From Cytophagales bacterium (GTDB lineage: Bacteria > Bacteroidota > Bacteroidia > Cytophagales > Cyclobacteriaceae), in the NCBI GenBank assembly GCA_003500135.1, contig DNTA01000231.1:1-9081 (forward strand): DNA of 9,081 bases. Direction: 5' to 3'. Positions within the stretch are counted from its first letter, which is position 1. Each line of letters starts with the position of its first letter. Position numbers and translations under genes: made by a program. Positions 1 through 6,556 of this stretch are shown here, piece by piece. The notes under the pieces were generated by a model, which did no database searches, had not been told where the DNA came from, and saw nothing but the letters and a program-made list of their open reading frames with translations.

Positions 1-381
1 CATGGTTTTGAGTAAATCCTTTTCCAGCGGTGTATTATAGCCCAGATAAAGCTTTCCGTCTAGTTGCAAAGGACGATCAATACCACTATCAGACTTTACC
101 ACGAAAGCGCTTGTTTCTTGTTGCATGATGGTCGCCACAGCCCGTAATTGCTGTTTTTCAAGACTGTCGAAATAGAACAAATGTTCGGTTGGCCCGATGC
201 TCAGGTCAACTTCCCCATCCAAAAGGCGGGCCATTGGTTTTTTGGTATAATTGTCGATTTCCGTGGAGATCAGCTCAAGATCGATGCCGGCATCTTCGAA
301 GTTGCCCTGGTGAAGCGCATATAAAACTCCGGCATGAATTACGTTTGGACTCCAGTCTAATGCTATTTTAAGTTGCTTCAT
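1..381 (-). CDS. NMT1/THI5-like (ThiY-type) thiamine-precursor protein, N-terminal 127 codons
   Basis: The frame opens at ATG 381-379 and stays open to base 1, so the 3' part lies outside the window. The N-terminus KIALDWSPNVIHAGVLYAL followed by GNFEDAGID matches the start of NMT1/THI5-like proteins (LxWxPNxxHxGxxxA, then GxFxxxGxD). Further on are GEVDLSIGPTEH (residues 56-67) and LDGKLYLGY (108-115), the usual next conserved blocks. Full-length members are about 300 residues. The family includes periplasmic binding proteins for formylaminopyrimidine or HMP (ThiY) and the fungal HMP-P synthase THI5. A TPP riboswitch directly upstream supports a thiamine role. The start is followed at once by the first beta strand, with no signal peptide or lipobox, so the product should be cytosolic as annotated; that is odd for a transporter binding protein. 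Family assignment is firm; whether it binds or synthesises the pyrimidine is open. Confidence 0.88.
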   Translation of the reverse strand, partial: MKQLKIALDWSPNVIHAGVLYALHQGNFEDAGIDLELISTEIDNYTKKPMARLLDGEVDLSIGPTEHLFYFDSLEKQQLRAVATIMQQETSAFVVKSDSGIDRPLQLDGKLYLGYNTPLEKDLLKTM

Positions 382-432
382 TTTTCTTGTCAGTTTTGAT
401 TCGAAAAATGAGGCGCGAAAAGAAAGGAAAAT

Positions 433-458
433 TGTCTGAGACAGGAAACTCCTCTATC
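433..458 (-). promoter_or_regulatory. Possible expression-platform hairpins of the TPP riboswitch
   Basis: Just downstream of the aptamer the minus strand reads AGGAGTTTCCT (453-443), a 4-bp stem with GUU loop whose 5' arm and loop use the P1 3' strand. It would therefore compete with P1, and the stem can be lengthened with mismatches. Next comes TGTCTCAGACA (443-433), another 4-bp stem, followed by a pyrimidine-rich run. Both stems are short. A switch between P1 and the first hairpin is plausible but only inferred. Confidence 0.3.
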
Positions 459-525
459 CCTACGCCGGCATTACCCGGATCAGGTTATGTGGGTATGATC
501 TCAGCCTTTCAGGCACCCCAAAGTT
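447..525 (-). promoter_or_regulatory. TPP (THI-box) riboswitch aptamer
   Basis: Read on the minus strand, this stretch has the conserved TPP aptamer blocks in order: GGGGTGCC, GGCTGAGAT (CUGAGA at 504-499), ACCTGAT (485-479), GGGTAATGCCGGCGTAGGGA. The ends can form P1 (AACUUU at 525-520 with GGAGUU at 452-447, including G-U pairs). It sits 65 nt upstream of the NMT1/THI5-like start codon on the same strand, so it should lower that gene's expression when thiamine pyrophosphate is high. No strong intrinsic terminator is visible between aptamer and ATG, so control of translation initiation is more likely than termination (inference). Confidence 0.96.
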
Positions 526-530
526 GTTCA

Positions 531-562
531 CAAAGGTAACAGCAATTTATGCTATTTAGCAA
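531..562 (-). promoter_or_regulatory. Bacteroidota promoter for the TPP-riboswitch transcript
   Basis: On the minus strand TACCTTTG (538-531) is an exact match to the Bacteroidota -7 consensus TAnnTTTG, and TTG (562-560) lies 21 nt upstream, as expected for the -33 element. Transcription would begin only a few bases before the 5' strand of riboswitch stem P1 at 525, which is what a riboswitch leader needs. Position and motif agree; no transcript start is measured. Confidence 0.7.
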
Positions 563-723
563 CGTAACATGTGAAAACTTTTATTGTTTGGGAGGAAATT
601 TAAAAGAAAATTTATCGGTTTTTCCAGGTTTTGAAAACTATGCTGGTAGGCGCTTTTGCCAACACAATAATCGAATGGCTTTTATTATGTTGAAGTCTTT
701 TGATGCTTTTTTGTTTCGATTAG

Positions 724-1230
724 CTACATTTCTGAAATGACCCTCAAAGCATTATTCAACCGCTCTTTACCCTGGCCACTGATAACTTCAAAAGGCGCGT
801 TTTTGGTCTTTAGCGCTTTTACATATAAATCGAAAAGCTCTTTTCTGGCGTAGGGATGTTCGCGTTGCGGGTCATCCTGCCAGGGCAAATCTATATTCAT
901 AAGTAAATAAAGATCGTATGCTTGGTTTTGCCATTCTCTTTCAATCCAGGGGTTGCACATGCCATATTTAAATTCACTCCATATCTTAATCACGGTTAGT
1001 TCGGTATCCACAAAAAGCAGTGGAGGTTGATTTGCTATCAATTTATTTTCCTGCTCAATCTGCCCTTTCGCTATCGCTAGCAGGTCTTTTTCCTCATAGG
1101 GTCGGTCCAGATTACTGATATAATCACGCGCATATTCAGGTACCCTGGAAGCATTGAAGTGGTCGGCAAGTTGCCGGGTGAGTATACTTTTTCCGGTGGA
1201 TTCGGGGCCGGTAATTGCTACGCGGATCAT
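724..1230 (-). CDS. NadR-type ribosylnicotinamide kinase-like P-loop ATPase
   Basis: The 168-residue protein matches the C-terminal kinase domain of NadR. It has Walker A GPESTGKS (residues 8-15), the VPEYARDY segment (30-37) typical of NadR kinases, a Walker B-like LLFVDTE (71-77), and a lid region DLPWQDDPQREHPYARKELF (114-133) with basic residues for phosphate handling. It lacks the NMN adenylyltransferase and DNA-binding domains of enterobacterial NadR, so it is a stand-alone kinase. In the family the reaction is ATP-dependent phosphorylation of nicotinamide riboside to NMN, which traps the imported vitamin. The start chosen is ATG 1230, which overlaps the pnuC stop as ATGA; an upstream in-frame start at 1266 would overlap pnuC by 40 nt and add 12 non-conserved residues. 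Coupling to PnuC supports a transport-and-trap pair. The exact substrate, NR or a thiamine-type compound, is not settled by sequence. Confidence 0.85.
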   Translation of the reverse strand: MIRVAITGPESTGKSILTRQLADHFNASRVPEYARDYISNLDRPYEEKDLLAIAKGQIEQENKLIANQPPLLFVDTELTVIKIWSEFKYGMCNPWIEREWQNQAYDLYLLMNIDLPWQDDPQREHPYARKELFDLYVKALKTKNAPFEVISGQGKERLNNALRVISEM

Positions 1231-1856
1231 GCTGCTGCTTTTTGGTTTTCCATCGACTTTTTCCAATGCAAATACCCTGAAACCGCCATGCCAACGTACA
1301 CGAGGTATAAAAAGGAATAAAAATAAATGCCTTTGACGATGTAGATGATCCCTGCCATGATATCAATCACAAACCAAAAGTGCCAGTTCTCGATTTTTTT
1401 CCTGGCAGTGATCCACATAGCCGACAGGCTGAGTACGGTTGTAGCGCTGTCCCAATACGGTAAGGCGGCATCGGTATATTTTTCAAAAAGTGTGCCCAGA
1501 GCAGCAATTCCAACAATGGAAATCCCCATGATGATAAGAAACTGATTCAGCTTCAGATGGGTAATGGGAACCTCTCCCTGGTGCTTCTTTCGTTTTTTAC
1601 CATACATCCAGTAGTACCAACCGTACAGGTTCATGAAAAAGTAAAACACATACAGGCCGAAGTCGGCATAGAGTTTTACTTTCCAGTAAATGAACAAAGA
1701 AATAACGACGTGAATAAGCGCCAGGGGCCAGGTGAGCACATTTTCTTTGATCAACAGCCAGACGCATAAAAGCCCAAATGCCACTCCGGCTATTTCAAAC
1801 AGCTTGAGCTGTTCAGCATATTCAATGATTTCCTGTAGAAAAAGTGGTAGTTCCAT
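1227..1856 (-). CDS. pnuC: PnuC-family vitamin precursor transporter (nicotinamide riboside, possibly thiamine)
   Basis: This 209-residue integral membrane protein has about seven hydrophobic segments, fitting the PnuC fold. The conserved NLYGWYYW block lies at residues 76-83, and the second conserved half runs from DSATT (136-140) through LSAMWITARKKIENW (144-158), WFVIDIM (161-167), KGIYFYSFLYLVY (175-187) to GYLHWKK (194-200). Family members facilitate diffusion of nicotinamide riboside, or of thiamine (PnuT) or riboflavin (PnuX), with net uptake driven by intracellular phosphorylation. The next gene, a NadR-like kinase, overlaps it by ATGA, so the two are translationally coupled. The motif after ENW carries Asp (D165) at a position I associate with Asn in nicotinamide riboside PnuC proteins. 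With the nearby TPP riboswitch this leaves thiamine open as a substrate. Confidence 0.88.
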   Translation of the reverse strand: MELPLFLQEIIEYAEQLKLFEIAGVAFGLLCVWLLIKENVLTWPLALIHVVISLFIYWKVKLYADFGLYVFYFFMNLYGWYYWMYGKKRKKHQGEVPITHLKLNQFLIIMGISIVGIAALGTLFEKYTDAALPYWDSATTVLSLSAMWITARKKIENWHFWFVIDIMAGIIYIVKGIYFYSFLYLVYVGMAVSGYLHWKKSMENQKAAA

Positions 1857-1873
1857 AATTTGATAAAAGGTGG

Positions 1874-1905
1874 CAAAGATGCTAAAGAAATGCGGGTGAT
1901 TCCAA
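1874..1905 (-). promoter_or_regulatory. Candidate promoter for pnuC-kinase
   Basis: In the 66-bp gap between the ABC ATPase and pnuC, the minus strand carries CATCTTTG (1881-1874), one mismatch from TAnnTTTG, with TTG (1905-1903) exactly 21 nt upstream, the same spacing as the riboswitch promoter in this window. It lies 17 bp before the pnuC ATG, so the leader would be very short. It would allow pnuC-kinase to be transcribed apart from the ABC operon. Support is by motif only. Confidence 0.4.
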
Positions 1906-1922
1906 TAATTGAGAAGTAAAAA

Positions 1923-2933
1923 TCAAATAGGGTCCCAGAGCTCCTCCCTTAAAATAATGGAAATAAGCTTCTCGATTGAGCCTGCCTTCCATGACTTTTG
2001 GTTTTTGGTGATTACGTATTGACCATTATCGGGATCATATTTCAAAACAGTTCCCGAATTAAACTCTGATGTTCTTAAACCTATTCTTTGCAGCGCTTTT
2101 CTAGCCCAAAATTCGGCCTCACTAGCGCCGGGCACTGCAATCTTTCCACAATTGGCGTCGGTAACCAAAAATCGGCCACTGGACCGGTCAAAAGTGGCCT
2201 GATCAATCTGAAAAGCATGTTCGAACATTCCATTGAGAATCAGGTCTTCCGGAACTCCATCTACCACTGAACCATCGGGCATGATGAGCCAAAGCCGATC
2301 GGCGGTTTGCAGGGCAAGATCGAGATCGTGTGTAGTGATGAGCACGGCTTTTTTTCGTATGTGGGCCAGTCTTTTCAGGCGTTTCATGATGTCAACCCGG
2401 TTGGGCAGATCGAGGTGGGCCGTGGGTTCATCGAGCATGATCAATGGGGTATCCTGTGCCAGCGCCCTTGCAATCATGGCCTTTTGGCGCTCACCATCGC
2501 TCAATGTACTCAAAGCCCTGCTCTGAAGGGGCTCGAGATGCATTTCGCCAATAGCTAACTTTACTTCATGGTGATCACGGCGGCTAAATGCCCCCCACCA
2601 CCCGGTATAAGGACTACGCCCCAGTGAAACCAGGCTGTATACTGACATGTTGGACGACTGAAATCGTTCTGTCAATACGACACTGAGCATTCGTGCTTTT
2701 TTGGCCGGGCTGATCTGGGTGATCTCTTTCCCTTCCAGAAAAATTTTTCCTCCAAGCGGTGTCAAAAATCCTGAAAGGGTTTTCACCAGGGTTGTCTTAC
2801 CACTTCCATTTGGCGCCAGCAGGCATATCACTTCAGAACTGCGAAGCTGAAGGTTGAGGTTTTCTGAAATTACCTTCACGTTTTTTCCCGGATAACCTGT
2901 CACCAATGATTCGGTATGTAAAAAGCGCCCCAC
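1923..2933 (-). CDS. FecE/BtuD-type ABC transporter ATPase with C-terminal extension
   Basis: The 336-residue protein energises import of an iron complex or cobamide through the adjacent permease. It has Walker A APNGSGKTT (residues 40-48), signature LSDGERQK (144-151), Walker B LIMLDEP (164-170), D-loop TAHLD (171-175) and switch His202. In the Q-loop region the usual PQ is replaced by VVLTERF (85-91). Usual FecE/BtuD proteins are about 250-270 residues; here an extra domain of roughly 80 residues (about 255-336) follows, with FWARKALQRIGLRTSE (275-290) as its most patterned part. I believe such tails occur in Bacteroidota members of this family. The start is GTG 2933, overlapping the permease stop by one base (TAGTG); an AAAGGAG ribosome site ends 8 nt upstream. 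No in-frame ATG exists until residue 82. Confidence 0.92.
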   Translation of the reverse strand: MGRFLHTESLVTGYPGKNVKVISENLNLQLRSSEVICLLAPNGSGKTTLVKTLSGFLTPLGGKIFLEGKEITQISPAKKARMLSVVLTERFQSSNMSVYSLVSLGRSPYTGWWGAFSRRDHHEVKLAIGEMHLEPLQSRALSTLSDGERQKAMIARALAQDTPLIMLDEPTAHLDLPNRVDIMKRLKRLAHIRKKAVLITTHDLDLALQTADRLWLIMPDGSVVDGVPEDLILNGMFEHAFQIDQATFDRSSGRFLVTDANCGKIAVPGASEAEFWARKALQRIGLRTSEFNSGTVLKYDPDNGQYVITKNQKSWKAGSIEKLISIILREELWDPI

Positions 2934-3994
2934 TAAAATGCTCCTTTTAAGTTTTTACTACCCAATATCACCATGATCACCACAGGAGAGCCAATTAAAG
3001 CGGTGATCGCGTTGATCGGAAGCGTATACTGGCTACCTGGCAATTGGGCAATGATATCGCAAAACACGGCTATAATTGCTCCTATCAAAGCGCTGAAAGG
3101 GATCATTAGTTTGTGGTCGGTATCGCGGATAATGGCCCGCGCTAAATGAGGCACAGCGATACCGACAAAACCGATAGGTCCGCAAAAAGCCGTGGTGACC
3201 CCGGCCAAAAGCGCTGTGACCAGAATGATACTCACACGAGCCCGTCGCACGTGTACTCCCATACTGATCGCGTATTGGTCGCCCAACAACATAGTATTGA
3301 GAATTTTGGATAGGATCATGGATAAAATAAAGCCTGACATGGCGACCCAAAAGAAAATATTGATCATCGACCAACTAACACTGTCGAAGCTGCCAAATGT
3401 CCAGATCAGAAAGTCTCGAATGGCCTCGGGAGCGCTGAAATACTGCCAAATGCTGACCAATGACAGGGTGATATTGCCCACCATGATGCCAACAATGAGC
3501 AAAACCACATTATCGGTAACCCGAAAAGAGACAAATAATATTATGAACAATACTACCGTAGCCCCCAGAAAGGCAAATATGAACACCAGCCAATGTGCTG
3601 TTACACCAAGTTGTTGCAATGCGTATATGCCTGTGGCAAAACCTCCTCCCAATACTAAAAATGCAACACCAAGACTGGCGCCTGAAGTGATGCCCAAAAC
3701 TGATGGCCCGGCTAGTGGATTACGAAATAGCGTTTGCATATGTAGTCCGGCCACTGATAAACTTACCCCGGCCAAAACGGCCGTTAAAGCACGTGGCATA
3801 CGTATATCCCAAATGATGCTTTGCCAGGTTGGGTCTGCCCCCGATGCCGACCAAATTGCCAGCCAGATCTGATCTAAAGGAATGTACACAGAACCAATCA
3901 TAATGCTGCTGATGATCAACAACACCAACAATGCGAACAACCAGATAAAATGCTTCAACCAACTACTGCGATATGAAATGCTATTGTCTGTCAA
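2933..3994 (-). CDS. FecCD/BtuC-family ABC permease
   Basis: The 353-residue inner-membrane protein has about ten predicted helices, as in BtuC, FhuB and FecCD. Conserved blocks are RMPRALTAVLAGVSLSVAG (65-83), the MQTLFRNPLAGPSVLG stretch (86-101), the coupling region GPIGFVGIAVPHLARAI (272-288) with a following DTDHK, and LPINAITALIGSPVVI (325-340). It forms the homodimeric channel for a siderophore, haem or cobamide together with the ATPase downstream and the lipoprotein upstream. Start: TTG at 3994, 7 bp after the binding-protein stop; the frame has a stop 5 codons further upstream and no ATG near the N-terminus, so a TTG start is the best choice. Its stop overlaps the ATPase GTG, indicating translational coupling. 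The substrate cannot be read from the permease. Confidence 0.93.
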   Translation of the reverse strand: MTDNSISYRSSWLKHFIWLFALLVLLIISSIMIGSVYIPLDQIWLAIWSASGADPTWQSIIWDIRMPRALTAVLAGVSLSVAGLHMQTLFRNPLAGPSVLGITSGASLGVAFLVLGGGFATGIYALQQLGVTAHWLVFIFAFLGATVVLFIILFVSFRVTDNVVLLIVGIMVGNITLSLVSIWQYFSAPEAIRDFLIWTFGSFDSVSWSMINIFFWVAMSGFILSMILSKILNTMLLGDQYAISMGVHVRRARVSIILVTALLAGVTTAFCGPIGFVGIAVPHLARAIIRDTDHKLMIPFSALIGAIIAVFCDIIAQLPGSQYTLPINAITALIGSPVVIMVILGSKNLKGAF

Positions 3995-4001
3995 TCCCGT
4001 A

Positions 4002-5138
4002 TTATTTTAACCTTTTAAAATATTTGAGTTGATGGCCGGGCAATTTCTCGGGATGGAAAATATAAGCCAGATCAGCCAGCACTTCGTTAGGATATATCAA
4101 TCCGCTTTCAAAATAATCATTCCCGCCAAATTCATTAACCCGCGCTGTATTATTGTATACCCGGTGTTCTTTGAATGCTTTAAAATTGACATATCTTTCA
4201 TCTGTTTCCCGCATCAAATTCAGCGAGCTCATTGAGCCGGGGTTTAACCAAACATCCGCATCTAACGCGGTGGCATATACCGATTCAAAATCCAGCGGAA
4301 GTGCGCCGGTTTTCCGATCTTCATGCCATAAATAATGTCCTCCTGCATCTTTAATAAGTTGGGACATATAACTTTTACCCCCGGCAACAAACCATGTACC
4401 CTTGTAGGGAGCATTGATCATCACATCAGGACCGGAATTATGAAGCTCTTTCAACCTTGATTTCAGGGCGTCATACTCTTTTTCGATTGTAACAAAAATA
4501 GAGTCCGCTTTTTCACGTTGGTTAAAGGCCATTCCAAATGCTTTGATCCATTCTGCCCTACCCAGTGGATGATTTTCCATCCAGGCATTGATGGTAAGGA
4601 GGGCGATGTTTTTCTCGATAATAAACGGATAGCTATCCAGCACATTTTGATCTCCTGAAATGATCATCAGGTCTGGCTTAAGTGATATTAGCAATTCCTT
4701 GTTTATGCTCTGCCCAAACCCGAGTTCTGCAATAGCGCCTGAGTCCACTCCTTTTTGAATTGCGGAACTAAAGAAATAAGACCTGTTAGATATCCCGACA
4801 ATTCTATTTTGGAGTCCGAGCGCTTCAAGCATGGCGGCATGCGGTGCAGAAAGCGCCACAACTCTTTTACAATTATTCGGTATAACATTCCACGATTTCA
4901 ACTTTTCAGAATCTGAATTTAATTGATAAAAAGTGGTATCGGGGATTTCATTGAGGGCGTTGATAACCGCTAATTCACTACCAGTGTTTTTTTGTAGCAA
5001 CAAAAAATTGTGAGCATACTTCATTTTTGATTTCAATCCACCAGCCACCTGGTCGATATTATCTTTTTTCCTGTCGGATTTGCAGGCTCCCAGGGCGAGG
5101 ACGATGATCAGTAAGAAATAAATTAATCTCATTGACAT
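4002..5138 (-). CDS. Iron-complex/cobamide ABC transporter substrate-binding lipoprotein (FepB/BtuF-like)
   Basis: With the start at ATG 5138 the protein has 378 residues. An N-terminal signal MSMRLIYFLLIIVLALGAC ends in lipobox LGAC with the lipidated Cys at residue 19 (ATG 5132 is a near-equivalent start giving Cys17). The binding fold begins near residue 90 with CKRVVALSAPHAAMLEALG, then RIVGISN and ELLISLKPDLMIISGD, the standard first lobe of class III binding proteins. The second lobe carries PYKGTWFVAGGKSYMSQLI and ends with ARVNEFGGNDYFESG and YPNEVLADLAYIFHPEKLP. This pattern, including the GGNDYFESG end, is typical of Bacteroidota binding proteins encoded with FecCD permeases. About 70 residues between Cys and the first lobe are extra. 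An in-frame start at 5234 would bury the signal peptide and is rejected. The ligand could be ferric siderophore, haem or cobamide; no cobalamin riboswitch was seen upstream. Confidence 0.9.
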   Translation of the reverse strand: MSMRLIYFLLIIVLALGACKSDRKKDNIDQVAGGLKSKMKYAHNFLLLQKNTGSELAVINALNEIPDTTFYQLNSDSEKLKSWNVIPNNCKRVVALSAPHAAMLEALGLQNRIVGISNRSYFFSSAIQKGVDSGAIAELGFGQSINKELLISLKPDLMIISGDQNVLDSYPFIIEKNIALLTINAWMENHPLGRAEWIKAFGMAFNQREKADSIFVTIEKEYDALKSRLKELHNSGPDVMINAPYKGTWFVAGGKSYMSQLIKDAGGHYLWHEDRKTGALPLDFESVYATALDADVWLNPGSMSSLNLMRETDERYVNFKAFKEHRVYNNTARVNEFGGNDYFESGLIYPNEVLADLAYIFHPEKLPGHQLKYFKRLK

Positions 5139-5925
5139 TCTGAGTTTTCTTGAATCGGTAGTATAAATATTGGCCCGAAATGGGGCATGCAAATTAACAA
5201 CTTTTTGATCAGCAGTAGAAGTGAATATGGCCATTGATGTGGCGAAATGAAAAAAGCTACTGTGAAATGGGCTTTAAACACCCTTAAAAAGTAAATACTC
5301 AAAACTAAGGTATGATTATCCTGATTTATTCCTGGTCAATCGTGAATAATGACTTATAAACTGAAAGTTATTGATCTATAATACTTTGCACATCTCCATT
5401 TCCAAGAGTGGAAAATTCCTTGGTTTTTCCATGTTATTGCACGCCGTACAAGTCCATGAGGTAGGGCCTTATATCAGGGCAAATTATCACAGTATAAAGA
5501 AACGCCTCGAAGTATACTTACAGGAAACCGCTCCTGTCTGGCAAGGGTTAGCTAACCACCACAAGAAAGTCTTTCATCTTCGTTAGTGATGCTGGAGCGC
5601 AATGTAAATAGCGATTTTCACAAGGTATCTGATAATAGCCTTTAAAGAAAATTTAATACTGGAGTTTGAACTATAAAACCGGTTTAAGCAATAAGGGATG
5701 TAACACTACACGGGTTAGGATTTGTATGTTTGGGGCCTTTAGCCGTATCAAATGCAGATTGGGGATACATGTAAAAATGGGTGGGTTGTTTCCTCGAGAA
5801 AAGCAAGCGATAAAAGGCAGGCCTATTCACAAATTGCCTGACCTATGGGCAAGCAATACCACACATGCATTGTTTTTGAAAAAGTTAATGCAGCAAGTGG
5901 CATACAAGCCGAAATATCATTTCCT
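5139..5925. other. Gene-poor stretch between the ABC operon and the IS remnant
   Basis: No recognisable gene was found in this roughly 790-bp stretch. Close to the ABC operon the minus strand has TAGTTTTG (5307-5300), a -7-like motif, but the nearest upstream TTG is 29 nt away, so a promoter is not well supported. A 4-bp GCCC/GGGC hairpin lies about 36 nt before the lipoprotein start. Two plus-strand open frames (5371-5586, 71 codons; 5666-5935, 89 codons) and a minus-strand frame around 5940-5840 show no family motif. It probably includes decayed insertion-sequence or gene debris; this is inference from the adjoining transposase remnant. Confidence 0.45.
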
Positions 5926-6556
5926 TTATAGGTAAAAGTTTTCTCGCGCATTATGCGGTTGGTTTTGTGTTATGATTTGAACATCATAAGGGCGTTGGCC
6001 CGGTAATGTGGTTACTTCCAAAGTGAGTTGGCTACCTGAACGGCTAAACTCCGCCGGATACCATACGTCAAAATTACTCAATAGTGATTGATCCGGTTCT
6101 TGTTCCGCGTTGGAATGACGGTAATTTTATAACTTGCTAGCAATAACGCGCGGGTCGTGCCGGTTTTGTTTACCCGATATATAATTACCTTCCAGCTTTC
6201 GGTTTCGAAACGATCTTGCGATTTTACAACTGTCACTTGGATCAAGCTTTTGTCGCCACTCATTGTCTTTCGTCGGGATGTCGCCAGGGTTGGCTGCAAT
6301 AAAATTGACACCATGGGTTGATAAATATTCCTGCAATATAAAACCTGAAAAACCAGACTCGTAGGCGGCAATATGGGTGTCCCCCGGAATATTCCTTCGT
6401 ATTGAGGCTACCTACAACCCGCCATTTAATGGCTGCCCAGGCGTATTTTGATCCAGTTGTTCTCCTAATATTTTGATCGTGCTTTTTTGTGGGTACGTCA
6501 ATTCCAGCGTAGATATTTTGCCAGCTAAAATTCAATTGTTTAACCTTTGTTTACAT
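5926..6556 (-). pseudogene. Degenerate IS110-family transposase
   Basis: Fragments of one IS110 transposase appear in order but in different frames. ATG 6556 is followed at once by TAA, then NFSWQNIYAGIDVPTKKHDQ (first catalytic Asp in GID). A shift gives ILGEQLDQNTPGQPLNG (about 6471-6421), and a shift back gives VVGSLNTKEYSGGHPY (about 6418-6374). A third shift gives IAAYESGFSGFILQEYLSTH, then AANPGDIPTKDNEWRQKLD and PSDSCKIARSFRNRKLEG, which carry the remaining Glu and Asp residues of the DEDD RuvC-like site. Another frame has TRALLLASYK and TRNKNRINHY (to 6078). Finally LLSNFDVWYPAEFSRSGS (about 6081-6028) matches the segment after the coiled linker. The C-terminal Tnp20 domain with the catalytic serine was not found. 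At least four frame changes plus stops make it inactive. Family is secure from the YESGFSG and NPGDIPTKD blocks; exact ends of the element are unknown. Confidence 0.85.

Noticed and set aside
668..722. Inverted repeat TAATCGAA/TTCGATTA just past the kinase stop
   Set aside because: The 8-bp AT-rich arms are 39 nt apart with no U-run, so a terminator is not supported and chance is possible.
549..740. Plus-strand 63-codon open frame in the kinase-riboswitch gap
   Set aside because: It overlaps the riboswitch promoter and the kinase 3' end, has no recognisable motif and no clear ribosome site.
1231..1266. Upstream in-frame start for the NadR-like kinase
   Set aside because: It adds 12 residues (EKVDGKPKSSS) outside the conserved P-loop start and overlaps pnuC by 40 nt; the ATGA overlap at 1230 is the usual coupling signal.
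3192..3872. Plus-strand open frame of 226 codons
   Set aside because: It lies wholly antisense to the well-conserved FecCD permease and its translation has no family pattern; it is a shadow frame.
5139..5234. Upstream in-frame start for the binding lipoprotein
   Set aside because: It would place 32 polar residues before the signal peptide and lipobox; ATG 5138 gives a normal lipoprotein N-terminus.
5300..5339. Possible Bacteroidota promoter for the ABC operon (TAGTTTTG on the minus strand)
   Set aside because: The -7 motif matches, but the nearest upstream TTG is 29 nt away, well over the 21 nt seen at the two other promoters here.
5139..5340. Cobalamin riboswitch upstream of the ABC operon
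   Set aside because: I looked for the conserved B12-box and core elements on the minus strand and did not see them.
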